From assembly GCF_012295525.1 (NCBI RefSeq), contig NZ_CP051167.1, positions 186,001 to 250,000 on the forward strand: a DNA stretch of 64,000 nucleotides. The letters are read 5' to 3'. The notes under the pieces are model-generated. The model did not search any database. It was not told the DNA's origin and saw only the letters and a list, made by a program, of their open reading frames with translations. Shown here piece after piece: positions 1-8,655 of this stretch. Each line of letters begins with the position of its first letter. Position 1 is the stretch's first letter. The translations under genes were made by a program, and so were the position numbers. This DNA is from Oxynema aestuarii AP17 (GTDB lineage Bacteria > Cyanobacteriota > Cyanobacteriia > Cyanobacteriales > Laspinemataceae).

Positions 1-2
1 GA

Positions 3-224
3 TTTTCCGGCGCAGAAATCGAGCAAGCCGTCATTGCCGCGATGTACGAGGCATTTGCTCAAGATAGAGAATTCACGCAGTTGGACATCATCGCCGCGAT
101 CAAATCGACGCTGCCATTGTCCAAGACCATGACCGAACAAGTCACGGCCTTGCGCGAATGGGCCCGGCAGCGCGCCCGTCCGGCTGCATCCTCCGTCGCC
201 GAATACCAGCGATTGGAGTTCTAA
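3..224 (+). CDS. C-terminal fragment of AAA-family ATPase (Ycf46-like)
   Basis: Only the last 73 codons lie in the window; the reading frame runs in from before base 1. The visible start, FSGAEIEQAVIAAMYEAF, matches the sensor-2/lid region of AAA+ ATPases of the plastid Ycf46 type, where a GAEIEQ-like helix follows the second-region-of-homology arginines. Walker A and B motifs would lie upstream, outside the window. The next gene is ycf35; in cyanobacteria Ycf35/DUF1257 genes often sit beside this kind of ATPase. The cellular role of Ycf46 is poorly defined. The family assignment rests on a short tail, so it is likely but not certain. Confidence 0.6.
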   Translation, partial: FSGAEIEQAVIAAMYEAFAQDREFTQLDIIAAIKSTLPLSKTMTEQVTALREWARQRARPAASSVAEYQRLEF

Positions 225-231
225 AAGCTTT

Positions 232-253
232 CTCCTGACTTCCCAATCAGGAG
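232..253 (+). terminator. Weak hairpin after the ATPase gene
   Basis: CTCCTGA and TCAGGAG form a 7-bp stem with an 8-nt loop just after the ATPase stop codon. There is no following T-run, so this may be a processing or pausing hairpin and not a true intrinsic terminator. Confidence 0.25.
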
Positions 254-371
254 TAAAGGCTAGTAAGGATAACTTGCTAGCAGTTCCCAAAAAACGCCGC
301 CCTCAATAAGCGGCTCCCTTGATAATCAAAACGTTGTCGTTTCTCTCGAAATCCTACTGGAGGAAATCCCA

Positions 372-725
372 ATGTCTCACTTTAGCACTCTTCGTACCAA
401 AATCACCGATTCCGAAATCCTGAAAACCTCTCTGCGCGATTTAGGGATTGCCGTTAAGACGAATGCCGACGTCCGTGGATACAACGGTCAGCGCGTGCGT
501 GCCGATTTGGTGGCCGTCCTCGAAGGCGAATACGATCTCGGCTGGTCTCGCAACAGCGACGGTTCTTTCGATCTGATTGCCGACCTCTGGGGTGTTGCGA
601 AGAAGCACAACCAGACCGAATTGATCAATTCGATCAATCAGAAGTACGCCGTCAATAAGACCTTAGCCGAAGTGCGTCGTCCCGGCTTACAGAATGCCAA
701 CGTCAAGCTCGTCGTCCAAAAGTAA
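372..725 (+). CDS. ycf35: DUF1257 protein Ycf35
   Basis: A 117-residue protein beginning MSHFSTLRTKI, the conserved start of the cyanobacterial and red-plastid Ycf35/DUF1257 family. It has the family's usual length and the conserved region around YDLGW and FDLIADLWG. The start is supported by a good ribosome binding site (GGAGG, 358-362) about 9 nt upstream. There is no signal peptide or membrane segment, so it is expected to be soluble. Its function is not established. It follows the Ycf46-like ATPase by about 150 bases in the same direction, and a strong intrinsic terminator follows it, so it ends a transcription unit. Confidence 0.9.
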   Translation: MSHFSTLRTKITDSEILKTSLRDLGIAVKTNADVRGYNGQRVRADLVAVLEGEYDLGWSRNSDGSFDLIADLWGVAKKHNQTELINSINQKYAVNKTLAEVRRPGLQNANVKLVVQK

Positions 726-752
726 TCTGACAGAGCGCGTTCCCAAACTGAG

Positions 753-786
753 CGGGTTAACCAAGCGGGTTAACCCGTTTTTTTTT
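753..786 (+). terminator. Intrinsic terminator after ycf35
   Basis: CGGGTTAACC (753-762) pairs perfectly with GGTTAACCCG (768-777) around a 5-nt loop, followed directly by nine T residues. This is a textbook Rho-independent terminator, about 30 bases past the ycf35 stop codon. Confidence 0.9.
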
Positions 787-869
787 GGGGAGTTAGAAGG
801 CAAAAGGCATTCGTAACGATCGCTTCTTCAGACACAAGTCAGGGGTCAGGAGTTAGAATAAATCGGTCT

Positions 870-902
870 AATCTCAACTCTAAAATCTCAAGTCTAAAAT
901 CC
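870..902. repeat. Heptanucleotide-type short tandem repeat (TCTAAAA/CTCAACT family)
   Basis: A run of degenerate seven-base units (TCTCAAC, TCTAAAA, TCTCAAG, TCTAAAA) immediately upstream of the phosphatase gene. The same units recur at 24554-24587, 32816-32839 and 56963-56995. They resemble the short tandemly repeated repetitive (STRR) elements known from cyanobacterial genomes. Confidence 0.6.
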
Positions 903-908
903 ATTTCT

Positions 909-1772
909 ATGCAATTTTTCAGCTCCGAGGTAGATCGACAAATCCGCCAACTGATTCGTCAGTGCGGTCGACAAGCGCGACAACTCGCTCAAGAAAATTA
1001 TCGGGTTTCGCAGAAAGGACCGGACGATTACGTGACGAGTGTCGATCGCGAGCTGGACCGACAGCTTTCGGCGGGATTTTCGCTGTTATTCCCCGAGGAC
1101 GGCACGATTACGGAGGAAAACGAACGATCGCGCGCTGCGTTTACCGCAGGATATCGCAATTTGTGGTGTATCGACCCTCTCGATGGTACCGAGGGCTTCA
1201 TTCACGGCGAACCCCATTACGCGGTGATGGTGGGGTTGCTGCACGAGTTGCAACCCGTGGCGGGATGGATTTACGCCCCCGCGACTGACGAGCTATTTTA
1301 CGGGGACGGCGATCGCGGGTTGTGGCAAACCCGAGGAGACGGCGATCCCCAAACCCTAGACCCCGTGGAACCTCTAGCCCCGGCTCGCACCGATCGCCGC
1401 ATGGTCATCGGGGATAAGGACGAGCGCAATTTCGGCGAGGCGATCGCCCGCCAGATTCCCGGAGGGGTCGAGTTTTACTCCCTCGGCAGTTTCGGACTCA
1501 AAGTCATGGAAGTGATCTGCGGTCGCGCGGGTCTTTACATCTATCTCAACGGTCGGGTCAAAGTGTGGGATACTGCCGGACCGGTGGCGTTGGCGCGCGC
1601 TGCAGGCTTGACCTGTTGCGATTTAGACGGCAATCCCCTCAGCTTCGACCCGGAGGCGATCGCCCCGGATACCCTGGCTCACTTGCAACCAATCCTGATC
1701 GGATGGCCCAGCTATATCGAGGCGTGGCGATCGCCGATCCGCGAAGCGGTGTTGGCGACCTCTCGACCCTAA
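909..1772 (+). CDS. Inositol monophosphatase-family phosphatase (CysQ-like)
   Basis: A 287-residue protein of the Mg2+-dependent, Li+-sensitive IMPase/FBPase superfamily. The metal-binding motif DPLDGTEGFIHG and the C-terminal WDTAGP motif are both present, as are the upstream EEN acidic residues. The DGTEGF variant, in place of DGTxNF, fits the cyanobacterial group annotated as 3'(2'),5'-bisphosphate nucleotidase (CysQ), which removes PAP made in sulfate assimilation; a plain inositol phosphatase cannot be excluded. No signal peptide is seen. The gene is convergent with the TauE/SafE gene and their 3' ends overlap by 4 bases. Confidence 0.8.
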   Translation: MQFFSSEVDRQIRQLIRQCGRQARQLAQENYRVSQKGPDDYVTSVDRELDRQLSAGFSLLFPEDGTITEENERSRAAFTAGYRNLWCIDPLDGTEGFIHGEPHYAVMVGLLHELQPVAGWIYAPATDELFYGDGDRGLWQTRGDGDPQTLDPVEPLAPARTDRRMVIGDKDERNFGEAIARQIPGGVEFYSLGSFGLKVMEVICGRAGLYIYLNGRVKVWDTAGPVALARAAGLTCCDLDGNPLSFDPEAIAPDTLAHLQPILIGWPSYIEAWRSPIREAVLATSRP

Positions 1773-2641
1773 GACTTGCGAACGACCGCGACCCGCCCCT
1801 GAGTGGCAGGCGATCGCCCGCTTTCGGGCGCCCCCGTGGAACTGAAAGCGCCGCGATTCTGAAATAAAATAAATCCCGCCATCGCCAGCAAAAAATAACC
1901 GAACGCCTTTTGCAAATGCTTCGCCTGGACGAAGCGACTCAAATAAGCCCCGACGACCATTCCCGAACTGGCGGCGACTGTCAGAGAAAGGGTCAACCTC
2001 CAATCGATCGCCACTTCTCCAAAATACCCCATCAATCCGGCGACGGAATTGAGCGAGATAATCGCTAACGATGTCCCCACCGCTTCTTTCATCGGCGTTT
2101 TACCCAACAAGACCAACGCCGGAACGATCGCGAAACCGCCGCCAACGCCGACCAATCCCGTCAATACTCCGACTCCCAAACCTTCCGTCAGCAGCCACAA
2201 CCAACAATAACGACACACCGGGCGCGGATACATCGTCAGGTCGTCTGGTTCTACAGATGCGCTTTGCCCTTTTTGAGAACTCTTGCGGATCGTGAATCCG
2301 GCGGCGACGAGCATCAAGATCGCAAATAACACCAGTTGAAACGTACCGCTTACGAAGGGCAAAGTCGCCAATTTAGCACCGCCATAGGCTCCTAGCATGG
2401 TTGCGGAGCCAAAAATAGCCGCTTTTTTGACATTGACGTTGCCCAGCTTCCAATGGGGAATCGTCCCGAGCAAACTCACCGTTCCCACGATCGCCAAACT
2501 CATGACGATCGCACTTTTCGGTTCCACCCCCATGACGTAGACCAAAATCGGGACGGCTAAAATCGAACCGCCGCCGCCGAGTAAACCCAAACTAATCCCA
2601 ATCCCTGCGGCTAAAATGTGACCGACGATCCACGCAATCAT
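1769..2641 (-). CDS. TSUP-family sulfite/organosulfonate exporter (TauE/SafE-like)
   Basis: A 290-residue integral membrane protein with the two-fold repeat typical of TauE/SafE (TSUP, DUF81). Each half opens with a glycine-rich motif, LGLLGGGGSILAVP near residue 20 and a second GLVGVGGGFAIVP copy near residue 165, and each half has about four hydrophobic segments. It lies 52 bases downstream of the persulfide dioxygenase gene on the same strand, so the two are probably one operon. In other bacteria TauE-type exporters next to ETHE1-type enzymes move sulfite or thiosulfate out after persulfide oxidation; that substrate is inferred here. The C-terminal tail after residue 265 is short and polar. 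Confidence 0.85.
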   Translation of the reverse strand: MIAWIVGHILAAGIGISLGLLGGGGSILAVPILVYVMGVEPKSAIVMSLAIVGTVSLLGTIPHWKLGNVNVKKAAIFGSATMLGAYGGAKLATLPFVSGTFQLVLFAILMLVAAGFTIRKSSQKGQSASVEPDDLTMYPRPVCRYCWLWLLTEGLGVGVLTGLVGVGGGFAIVPALVLLGKTPMKEAVGTSLAIISLNSVAGLMGYFGEVAIDWRLTLSLTVAASSGMVVGAYLSRFVQAKHLQKAFGYFLLAMAGFILFQNRGAFSSTGAPESGRSPATQGRVAVVRKS

Positions 2642-2693
2642 TTCGATCGTTCCTCAATCTTTCCTCAAATTTGCCAAAATGGGAGGGGGTCGC

Positions 2694-3410
2694 TCAACTC
2701 GCCACCTTACCGCACTGTTGGTTCGCGGGAACGGCTTCCATAATTTTCTTGGGATCGGGAAGCTTCAGATTATTCATTAATTCGATAAACGCCGCGCGAT
2801 CGCGTAGGGTTCCCGGCCCCCGGTCGAGGTCTATAAACCGGGGATTCCACTGCTTTTCTTCGCCGATGGTGGAGACGCTATGACCGCGATAGTCGTGACC
2901 GGGATACACCCAAGTGTTATCCGGTAATGCAAACAGTTTGCCGACGATCGCATCGTACAAGCTGCCGGGATCGCCACTTTGAAAGTCCGTGCGCCCGCAA
3001 CCGCGAATAAATAACGCATCTCCAGTTAACACCCGATCGCCGTTGACGAGATAGGCACTATGGCACTGGGTATGTCCGGGAGTCGCGATCGCCCGAATTT
3101 CAACGGCGCCGACCTTCAACACTTCTCCATCGGCCAAATGGCGATCGGCACAAGCCGCTTGGGCGTGTTCGGGGACGACTCCCAAACATCCCGTCAATTC
3201 GCGCAATTTCCCAGTTCCGGTGACGTGATCGGCGTGAATGTGGGTTTCGAGGCCGTATTTGAGCGTCAAACCCAACTCCTGCAAGAGCTGGCGATCGCGA
3301 TCCACCTGTTCCAACACCGGATCGACCAATACCGCCTCTTTCGTGGTTTCATCGGCGATTAAATAGGTATAAGTCCAGGTATGTTCATCGAATAATTGAC
3401 GGAATAACAT
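2694..3410 (-). CDS. ETHE1-like persulfide dioxygenase (MBL fold)
   Basis: A 238-residue metallo-beta-lactamase-fold protein from the preferred ATG at 3410, which has a strong site (GGAGGAG, 3416-3422) just upstream; an in-frame upstream start at 3479 would add 23 unconvincing residues. The THIHADHVTG motif (H57, H59, D61, H62), TPGHTQCH, the TGDALFIRGCGRTDFQ segment and YPGHDY are all hallmarks of ETHE1/Blh glutathione persulfide dioxygenases rather than glyoxalase II. The enzyme oxidises GSSH to sulfite and glutathione. The downstream TauE/SafE gene fits sulfite export. No rhodanese domain is fused. There is no adjacent BigR/CstR-type repressor; the divergent neighbour is a Crp-family gene. 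Confidence 0.88.
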   Translation of the reverse strand: MLFRQLFDEHTWTYTYLIADETTKEAVLVDPVLEQVDRDRQLLQELGLTLKYGLETHIHADHVTGTGKLRELTGCLGVVPEHAQAACADRHLADGEVLKVGAVEIRAIATPGHTQCHSAYLVNGDRVLTGDALFIRGCGRTDFQSGDPGSLYDAIVGKLFALPDNTWVYPGHDYRGHSVSTIGEEKQWNPRFIDLDRGPGTLRDRAAFIELMNNLKLPDPKKIMEAVPANQQCGKVAS

Positions 3411-3879
3411 CAAATCTCCTCCTACAAGCTGCGGACGATCGCGTTTTTCGATCGCTGCGATCGTCGGTTCTCGTTCCATATTAACACTATATAGCTAAAT
3501 AGTAATTTAAAAATCTAAAGATTTCCTATAGTTTTCCGCGAAGATCTCCCGAACACTCTAGAGAGGGGATCTTCGGAGAGTGCTGGGATTGAAACTCATC
3601 AAAATCGTGAGAAAATAGGAGCCATTAACGTTCCCAATCAAACGCCCCGAAATCGGCTGGGACTTTGACTGGCTCTCTGGCAATAGGAGAGAGCGAATCT
3701 CAATGGCCGTAACATCGGATCGGTGTGGGTCGTGCGAAATCGTGCAAAATCCCAGGTGTTTTCAGCCGTGAAATTGTCAATAATAGAGACCAATAAGATT
3801 ACGATCTCGGTTGCCACTCCTGACCTGCAAGAGCGGCGATCGCGCGATCGCTACTGATTCCCTATCCTCAATATTATTC
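3411..3879. other. Intergenic region between divergent persulfide dioxygenase and Crp-family genes
   Basis: About 470 bases with no convincing gene. It begins with an AT-rich tract (3480-3535) that could hold the promoter of the minus-strand sulfur operon. It contains the strong hairpin at 3540-3574. The rest shows nothing recognisable. Confidence 0.5.
3540..3574. other. Long inverted repeat in the divergent promoter region
   Basis: GAAGATCTCCC (3540-3550) pairs with GGGGATCTTC (3565-3574) over about 10 bp with one bulged base, around a 14-nt loop that holds further short complementarity (ACTCTAGAG). No T-run follows on either strand. It could be an operator or an RNA leader structure for either divergent unit. 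Confidence 0.35.
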
Positions 3880-4563
3880 ATGCAGACCGAAGCCTTTAGC
3901 GAGCTTTTCCCACTCTTTAGTGCCGCCAACCCAGAGACGCTGGAATGGCTCCTGTCCGTTGCCGTCGAACACGAATATCCGGCAGGTCGAGCCGTACTCA
4001 TGGAAGATGCCTGGGGGAATGCCGTCTACTTCGTCGTGTCCGGCTGGGTTAAAGTTCGACGACTTTACGGCGATAACGTCGTCACCCTTGCGGTTCTCGG
4101 ACGGGGTGACTTTTTTGGTGAAATGGCCATTCTCGACGAATCTCCTCGATCCACCGACGTGATCGCCCTGTCTCCCGTCGAATTGCTCAGCGTTTCGGCC
4201 CAACGCTTTATCCAAACCCTGTTTAAAGACGCCCAGTTGCACCATCGAATGCTGCAATTGATGGTCAGGAGACTGCGACAAACCAACATCCGCTTTCAAC
4301 TGAGGAACCGTCCCCCGGCGGTCAAACTCGCCAACACCTTAGTCTCCCTGGCAGAAAACTACGGTCAACCGACGGAAAAAGGTACGGAGATTTTTAACAT
4401 TCCCTTGAAAGATTTAGCCGACGTGACCGATATCGGTGTCGAAGAAACCACCAAAATTGTCGAAAAATTGCAGAGTAAAGGGTGGCTCAAAATTGACGAA
4501 GCCAACCAAGCCATGTACTTGATCAACCTCAAACAGTTGACCCATTTAGCCGGACACGTTTGA
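3880..4563 (+). CDS. Crp/Fnr-family transcriptional regulator
   Basis: A 227-residue regulator from the ATG at 3880; an in-frame start at 3811 would prepend residues that do not look like the family. Residues 20-130 form a cyclic-nucleotide-binding-type beta barrel, with VYFVVSGWVKV and GDFFGEMAILDESPRSTDV matching the phosphate-binding cassette region. A long dimerisation helix follows, then a winged helix-turn-helix (DLADVTDIGVEETTKIVEKL). The cassette has the FFGEMA glycine-glutamate but not the canonical RA pair, so cAMP binding is uncertain. Fnr-type cysteines are absent. It diverges from the persulfide dioxygenase operon; control of that operon is possible but not shown. Confidence 0.85.
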   Translation: MQTEAFSELFPLFSAANPETLEWLLSVAVEHEYPAGRAVLMEDAWGNAVYFVVSGWVKVRRLYGDNVVTLAVLGRGDFFGEMAILDESPRSTDVIALSPVELLSVSAQRFIQTLFKDAQLHHRMLQLMVRRLRQTNIRFQLRNRPPAVKLANTLVSLAENYGQPTEKGTEIFNIPLKDLADVTDIGVEETTKIVEKLQSKGWLKIDEANQAMYLINLKQLTHLAGHV

Positions 4564-4743
4564 ACCGACTCCCCGGCGAGCTCTGACGGGCGATCGCTTA
4601 GCGACACCTCCGGCGGATCGCGCGCGCTCTCCCTGGGGCGATCGTCCCGCATTTTCCCGTGGAAAAACAGCCGTTTTAGCGACCGCTTTCGCCATCGAGC
4701 CTTTTTGAGATTTATTTGCCGTCAAGCCCCTTAGCGATTGAAA

Positions 4744-6534
4744 ATGACCCAAGCCAAGACGAATCCGAGTACCGATCGCCTGTCCGAAACCTCGCCCAGC
4801 CTGTTCTATCAGGTGTCGATGTCCGAACCGGAATCGCATTTGTTCGAGGTGATGCTGCGGGTGAAAACATGGGACGCCTCGGTACTGGACTTAAAAATGC
4901 CCGTATGGACCCCCGGATCGTACCTGGTGCGCGAATATGCCAAAAATTTACAAGATTTTTCGGCGTGCGACTTGCACGAAAATGCTCTGAACTGGCGCAA
5001 ATGCAGTAAAAATCACTGGCAGATCGACACCGCCAAGACCTCGGAAATCGTCGTGCGCTATCGGGTCTTCGCTCACGAGTTATCCGTGCGAACCAACCAC
5101 CTCGATCGCACCCACGGTTATTTCAACGGCGCCGCCCTCTTCTTTTACATCCCCGGATGGGAACGAAGCCCAGTTCACATTAAAATCGTCCCGCCGAAAC
5201 CGGAATGGCGCGTGACCACCACTTTACCCCCCACGGAAACCCCGAACACCTTCCGGGCCGAAGATTTCGATACATTAGTCGATAGCCCCTTCGAGATCGG
5301 CACCCAACAGTCCTATCATTTTGAAGTCGAAGGATTGCCCCACGAGTTGGCGATTTGGGGAAAGGGTAACCTCAAAGTCGAACGGGCGATCGCCGATATC
5401 GAAAAAATCATTCAAGTCGAATCCAAGCTCTTCGGCGGCTTACCTTACGATCGCTACCTGTTTTTACTGCACCTCTCCGCCCAAGGTTACGGCGGACTCG
5501 AACATAAAAATAGCTGTTCGCTCAATTATCCCCGCTTCGCTTTGCGATCGCCCGACCGCTACAATCGCTTTATGCAACTGGTCGCCCACGAGTTTTTCCA
5601 CCTCTGGAACGTCAGACGAATTCGCCCCAAAGCCCTCGAACAGTTCGACTACGAAGGCGAAAACTATACTGAGGCCCTGTGGTTTTGCGAAGGGACCACC
5701 AATTATTACGATGCGGTGATTCCCCTACGCGCCAAGATTTACGACGCCAAAACGTTCTTGCAAAATTTAAGCAAAGACATTACCCGACTGCAGACGATCC
5801 CGGGACGGCGCGTGCAACCGTTGAGCGAATCGAGTTGGGATGCGTGGATCAAGCTTTACCGCCGCGACAGCAACAGCGATAACGCTCAAATTTCCTATTA
5901 TTTGAAAGGGGAATTAGTGTCGTTGCTGCTCGATCTGCTGATTCGATCGCGCCACGACAACCAGCGATCGCTCGATCATGTCATGCAGCAAATGTGGGAG
6001 CAATTTGGCAAGAGTGAAATCGGTTTTACCGACGCACAACTTAAAAGCGTTATCGAGTCCGTCGCCGCCACGGATTTAACGGACTTTTTCAATCGCTACC
6101 TCCACGGAACTGAAGAATTACCCTTTGACGAGTATCTGGCGCCGTTTGGCTTGCAACTCAAAGCTAACGGGAACGGGAACGACAGCGCCCCCTATCTGGG
6201 GTTGAGCGCCCAACCGGATAACGGCAAGGCGATCGTCAAATTCGTCGAAATCGGTTCCCCCGCGCAACGGGCCGGAATTGACCCCGATGACGAGTTACTG
6301 GCGATCGACGGCTTTCGCGTCACGGCGGAAACCCTCGAAGAACGGCTCAAAGATTATCAACCGGGCGATCGCGTCGAAGTTAGCTTATTTCATCAAGAAG
6401 AACTGCGAACCTACCCAGTTACCCTCGCCGAACCCCGTCCGAAAAGCTATCAACTCGTTCCCGTTAGCAATCCGACGGTGGAACAGGAGAAGTTATTTAA
6501 AGGGTGGTTGGAAACGACCCTCGATCGCCTGTAG
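4744..6534 (+). CDS. M61-family glycyl aminopeptidase-like metalloprotease with PDZ domain
   Basis: A 596-residue protein from the ATG at 4744 (a TTG two codons earlier is possible). An N-terminal beta domain (residues 15-170) precedes a gluzincin domain with HEFFHLWN (zinc ligands H282 and H286, catalytic E283) and a third ligand E316 in FCEGTTNYYD. A PDZ domain occupies roughly residues 480-570 (GSPAQRAGIDPDDELLAIDG). This order and length are typical of family M61, which removes N-terminal Gly or Ala. No signal peptide is evident, so it is probably cytoplasmic. It is preceded by a 180-base gap and followed by the TerB-like gene on the same strand. Confidence 0.9.
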   Translation: MTQAKTNPSTDRLSETSPSLFYQVSMSEPESHLFEVMLRVKTWDASVLDLKMPVWTPGSYLVREYAKNLQDFSACDLHENALNWRKCSKNHWQIDTAKTSEIVVRYRVFAHELSVRTNHLDRTHGYFNGAALFFYIPGWERSPVHIKIVPPKPEWRVTTTLPPTETPNTFRAEDFDTLVDSPFEIGTQQSYHFEVEGLPHELAIWGKGNLKVERAIADIEKIIQVESKLFGGLPYDRYLFLLHLSAQGYGGLEHKNSCSLNYPRFALRSPDRYNRFMQLVAHEFFHLWNVRRIRPKALEQFDYEGENYTEALWFCEGTTNYYDAVIPLRAKIYDAKTFLQNLSKDITRLQTIPGRRVQPLSESSWDAWIKLYRRDSNSDNAQISYYLKGELVSLLLDLLIRSRHDNQRSLDHVMQQMWEQFGKSEIGFTDAQLKSVIESVAATDLTDFFNRYLHGTEELPFDEYLAPFGLQLKANGNGNDSAPYLGLSAQPDNGKAIVKFVEIGSPAQRAGIDPDDELLAIDGFRVTAETLEERLKDYQPGDRVEVSLFHQEELRTYPVTLAEPRPKSYQLVPVSNPTVEQEKLFKGWLETTLDRL

Positions 6535-6657
6535 TCGAGCCATCAGGATCGCTAAAAGATCGTGAAAGCCGAGGCAACGACAAGGAGCACGTGTTAGGGT
6601 GTGGCCAAACTCGGGGTTCGCGCCCCGATCTGGTCCAACTCGAATGAGGGCAAACTT

Positions 6658-7146
6658 ATGACTGTACAACCTCCCCCACCGCCTTCGATTACCCCCCGTC
6701 AAATGAACTTATTACGGGTGGTCACCGCAATGGCGTGGGCTGATGGCGAACTGGCAACGGAAGAAGTCGATTTGATGCTCGATCGCTTCAGCCAACTGTT
6801 CGGTAAAACGACCGAACAACAAGAACGACTGCGCGAGGAACTGCACGATTACATGATGCAGAATATTCCCTTAGAAGAACTCATTCCTCACCTCGAAACT
6901 CAAGAAGCGCGCGAAGTCGTTTTGCAACTCGGTTACGAGGTGATCGCGTCGAGTGCACGTACCCCGGACGAACCGAATATCAATGAAGAAGAAGCGCAAG
7001 CCTATCAAAAACTGGTGGCGCTTCTCGGATTGGCTCCGGAAGTAGTCGAGCGCGTCGAAGCTGAAGCCCGAGACAGTCTCAAGCGCAAAGATCGCAGCTT
7101 AATTGAAAAACTGGCGACGCGCTTGGAGACGTTTTTCAAGCGCTAG
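6658..7146 (+). CDS. TerB-family (tellurite-resistance-like) protein
   Basis: A 162-residue soluble, highly acidic helical protein. The segment LLRVVTAMAWADGELATEEVDLM is the classic opening helix pair of the TerB/DjlA-N fold, and a second WADGE-like position is replaced by SSARTPDEPNINEEEA. The ATG at 6658 is chosen over an in-frame GTG at 6601. TerB-like domains bind metals or act as scaffolds at membranes; the actual role in cyanobacteria is unknown. There is no other ter gene nearby. It follows the M61 peptidase gene by about 120 bases and is convergent with the pst operon. Confidence 0.8.
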   Translation: MTVQPPPPPSITPRQMNLLRVVTAMAWADGELATEEVDLMLDRFSQLFGKTTEQQERLREELHDYMMQNIPLEELIPHLETQEAREVVLQLGYEVIASSARTPDEPNINEEEAQAYQKLVALLGLAPEVVERVEAEARDSLKRKDRSLIEKLATRLETFFKR

Positions 7147-7473
7147 AAAAAGTAAAGGGGCGATCGCCCCTTGCTCTTGGGTTGTTGCTTGCGTAGAGCC
7201 GCGATCGCACGGCGGCGATTCGGCAACGGGTTGCTACTCCCTAAACGGGCGCCAGCGCCACAAGAGGCGAGCCATTCGGTTTTGGGATTAATGTAGTTTT
7301 TGCATAAAACTTAGTATAAAAAATTTGGGGGCAATCCAGTGGGAAGCGAGATCGCCCGGGAGGGAAAGACGGAAACGCTCAAGCCAATTCCCGTCAGCCA
7401 GAACCGGGAGATCGCGATCGGCGCCGCACGCCACCCCGAGTTATCAGTGGAACGTTCTTGAGGGGCGATCGCC
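7147..7473. other. Convergent intergenic region, terB-like gene to pstB
   Basis: About 327 bases with no gene. Just after the terB stop is a HIP1-centred palindrome (AAGGGGCGATCGCCCCTT, near 7156-7173) that could serve as a weak terminator. The remainder shows only AT-rich sequence near 7290-7330 and further HIP1-type octamers. Confidence 0.5.
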
Positions 7474-8301
7474 TTAACCGAACCGTCCGCTCACATATTC
7501 TTTCGTCGCTTCTTCCTGGGGATTGTGGAAGATCGCTTCCGTATGGTTGTACTCCACCAAATAGCCGCAGCGTTTGCCGTCTTCCGAGGCTTGGGCGTTG
7601 AAAAAGGCGGTCATATCCGACACCCGCGAGGCTTGTTGCATGTTGTGGGTCACGATCGCGATCGTGTATTTTTCCTTGAGTTCTTGCATCAAGTCCTCAA
7701 TTTTCAGCGTCGAAATCGGATCGAGAGACGCACAGGGTTCGTCCATCAGCACCACATCCGGTTCGATCGCGATCGCCCGGGCGATACACAAACGCTGTTG
7801 CTGACCGCCGGATAGAGCCATCCCGTTAGTTTTCAGCTTATCTTTGACTTCATCCCACAGAGCCGCCGCACGGAGGGAATTTTCGACCAATTCGTCGAGA
7901 TCCCCCTTATACCCGTTAACCCGCGCTCCGTAGGCAATATTGTCGTAAATCGACTTCGGAAAAGGATTGGGCTTTTGGAAGACCATGCCAATGCGGCGGC
8001 GAACTTCCACTGGATCGACATTTTTAGCGTACAAATTTTGACCTTGGTATTCGATCGTCCCTTCCAGGTTAAAACTTTCGATCAAGTCGTTGAGGCGATT
8101 GTAGCAGCGCAGCAAGGTACTTTTACCGCAACCCGACGGCCCGATGAAGGCGGTAATCCGGTTTTTTTGGATGTCCAGCGAGACGTTTTGAACCGCCAAA
8201 AAATCACCGTAGTAGATGCTGACATTTTTCGTCCTCAAGACGACCTCGGGTTGGTTGTCAACCGAGGGAGTGTAATTTGCTGATTGGCTATCTGAATGCA
8301 T
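7474..8301 (-). CDS. pstB: Phosphate ABC transporter ATP-binding protein PstB (system 1)
   Basis: A 275-residue ABC ATPase from the ATG at 8301. Walker A (GPSGCGKST), the signature LSGGQQQR and Walker B ([12 protein letters not shown]) are intact, and the [14 protein letters not shown] stretch is diagnostic of PstB. It energises high-affinity phosphate import through PstCA at the inner membrane. It is the last gene of the minus-strand order pstS-pstC-pstA-pstB but lies 354 bases after pstA, far more than the other gaps, so it may have its own promoter. A second pstB lies at 19443. No phoU gene follows. Confidence 0.96.
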   Translation of the reverse strand: MHSDSQSANYTPSVDNQPEVVLRTKNVSIYYGDFLAVQNVSLDIQKNRITAFIGPSGCGKSTLLRCYNRLNDLIESFNLEGTIEYQGQNLYAKNVDPVEVRRRIGMVFQKPNPFPKSIYDNIAYGARVNGYKGDLDELVENSLRAAALWDEVKDKLKTNGMALSGGQQQRLCIARAIAIEPDVVLMDEPCASLDPISTLKIEDLMQELKEKYTIAIVTHNMQQASRVSDMTAFFNAQASEDGKRCGYLVEYNHTEAIFHNPQEEATKEYVSGRFG

Positions 8302-8655
8302 ACAATAACTCGATCCGGTTTCTAAATTTACACTTAACCCATAAACTGACGGCTTGACTCGCAGGTTTTTCGCATTTGTGGCGATCGAATCTCGCACAAA
8401 ACCAATCCGAAAAACTCGACCGACCTGGGAGACGATCGCGGCAATTGTTGCCCTTGGGGATGCTTTTGTCTATCGAAAAATAGAAAAGCGATCGCGGAGT
8501 GAACCACAGACTTTAGAGACGACGAACGCGAAAGCGATCGCCAAAGAGGAAACAAAAATCTGGCTACTTGCTACAACAAACGGCCAAACGGAATTGTCTC
8601 CTATTTTACCAATTTCTTATGCCAAAACTCGGAGAATTTCACAGTCCTTCCACCG
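8302..8655. other. Unusually long gap inside the pst operon (pstA to pstB)
   Basis: 354 bases without a supported gene between two genes that are normally nearly contiguous. A plus-strand open frame here has no recognisable protein character. It may contain an internal promoter or an RNA-processing site; no clear element is visible. Confidence 0.4.

Noticed and set aside
7156-7173. HIP1-centred palindromes as terminators or operators
   Set aside because: GCGATCGC octamers flanked by matching Gs and Cs occur dozens of times, including inside genes. I treat them as background unless a T-run follows.
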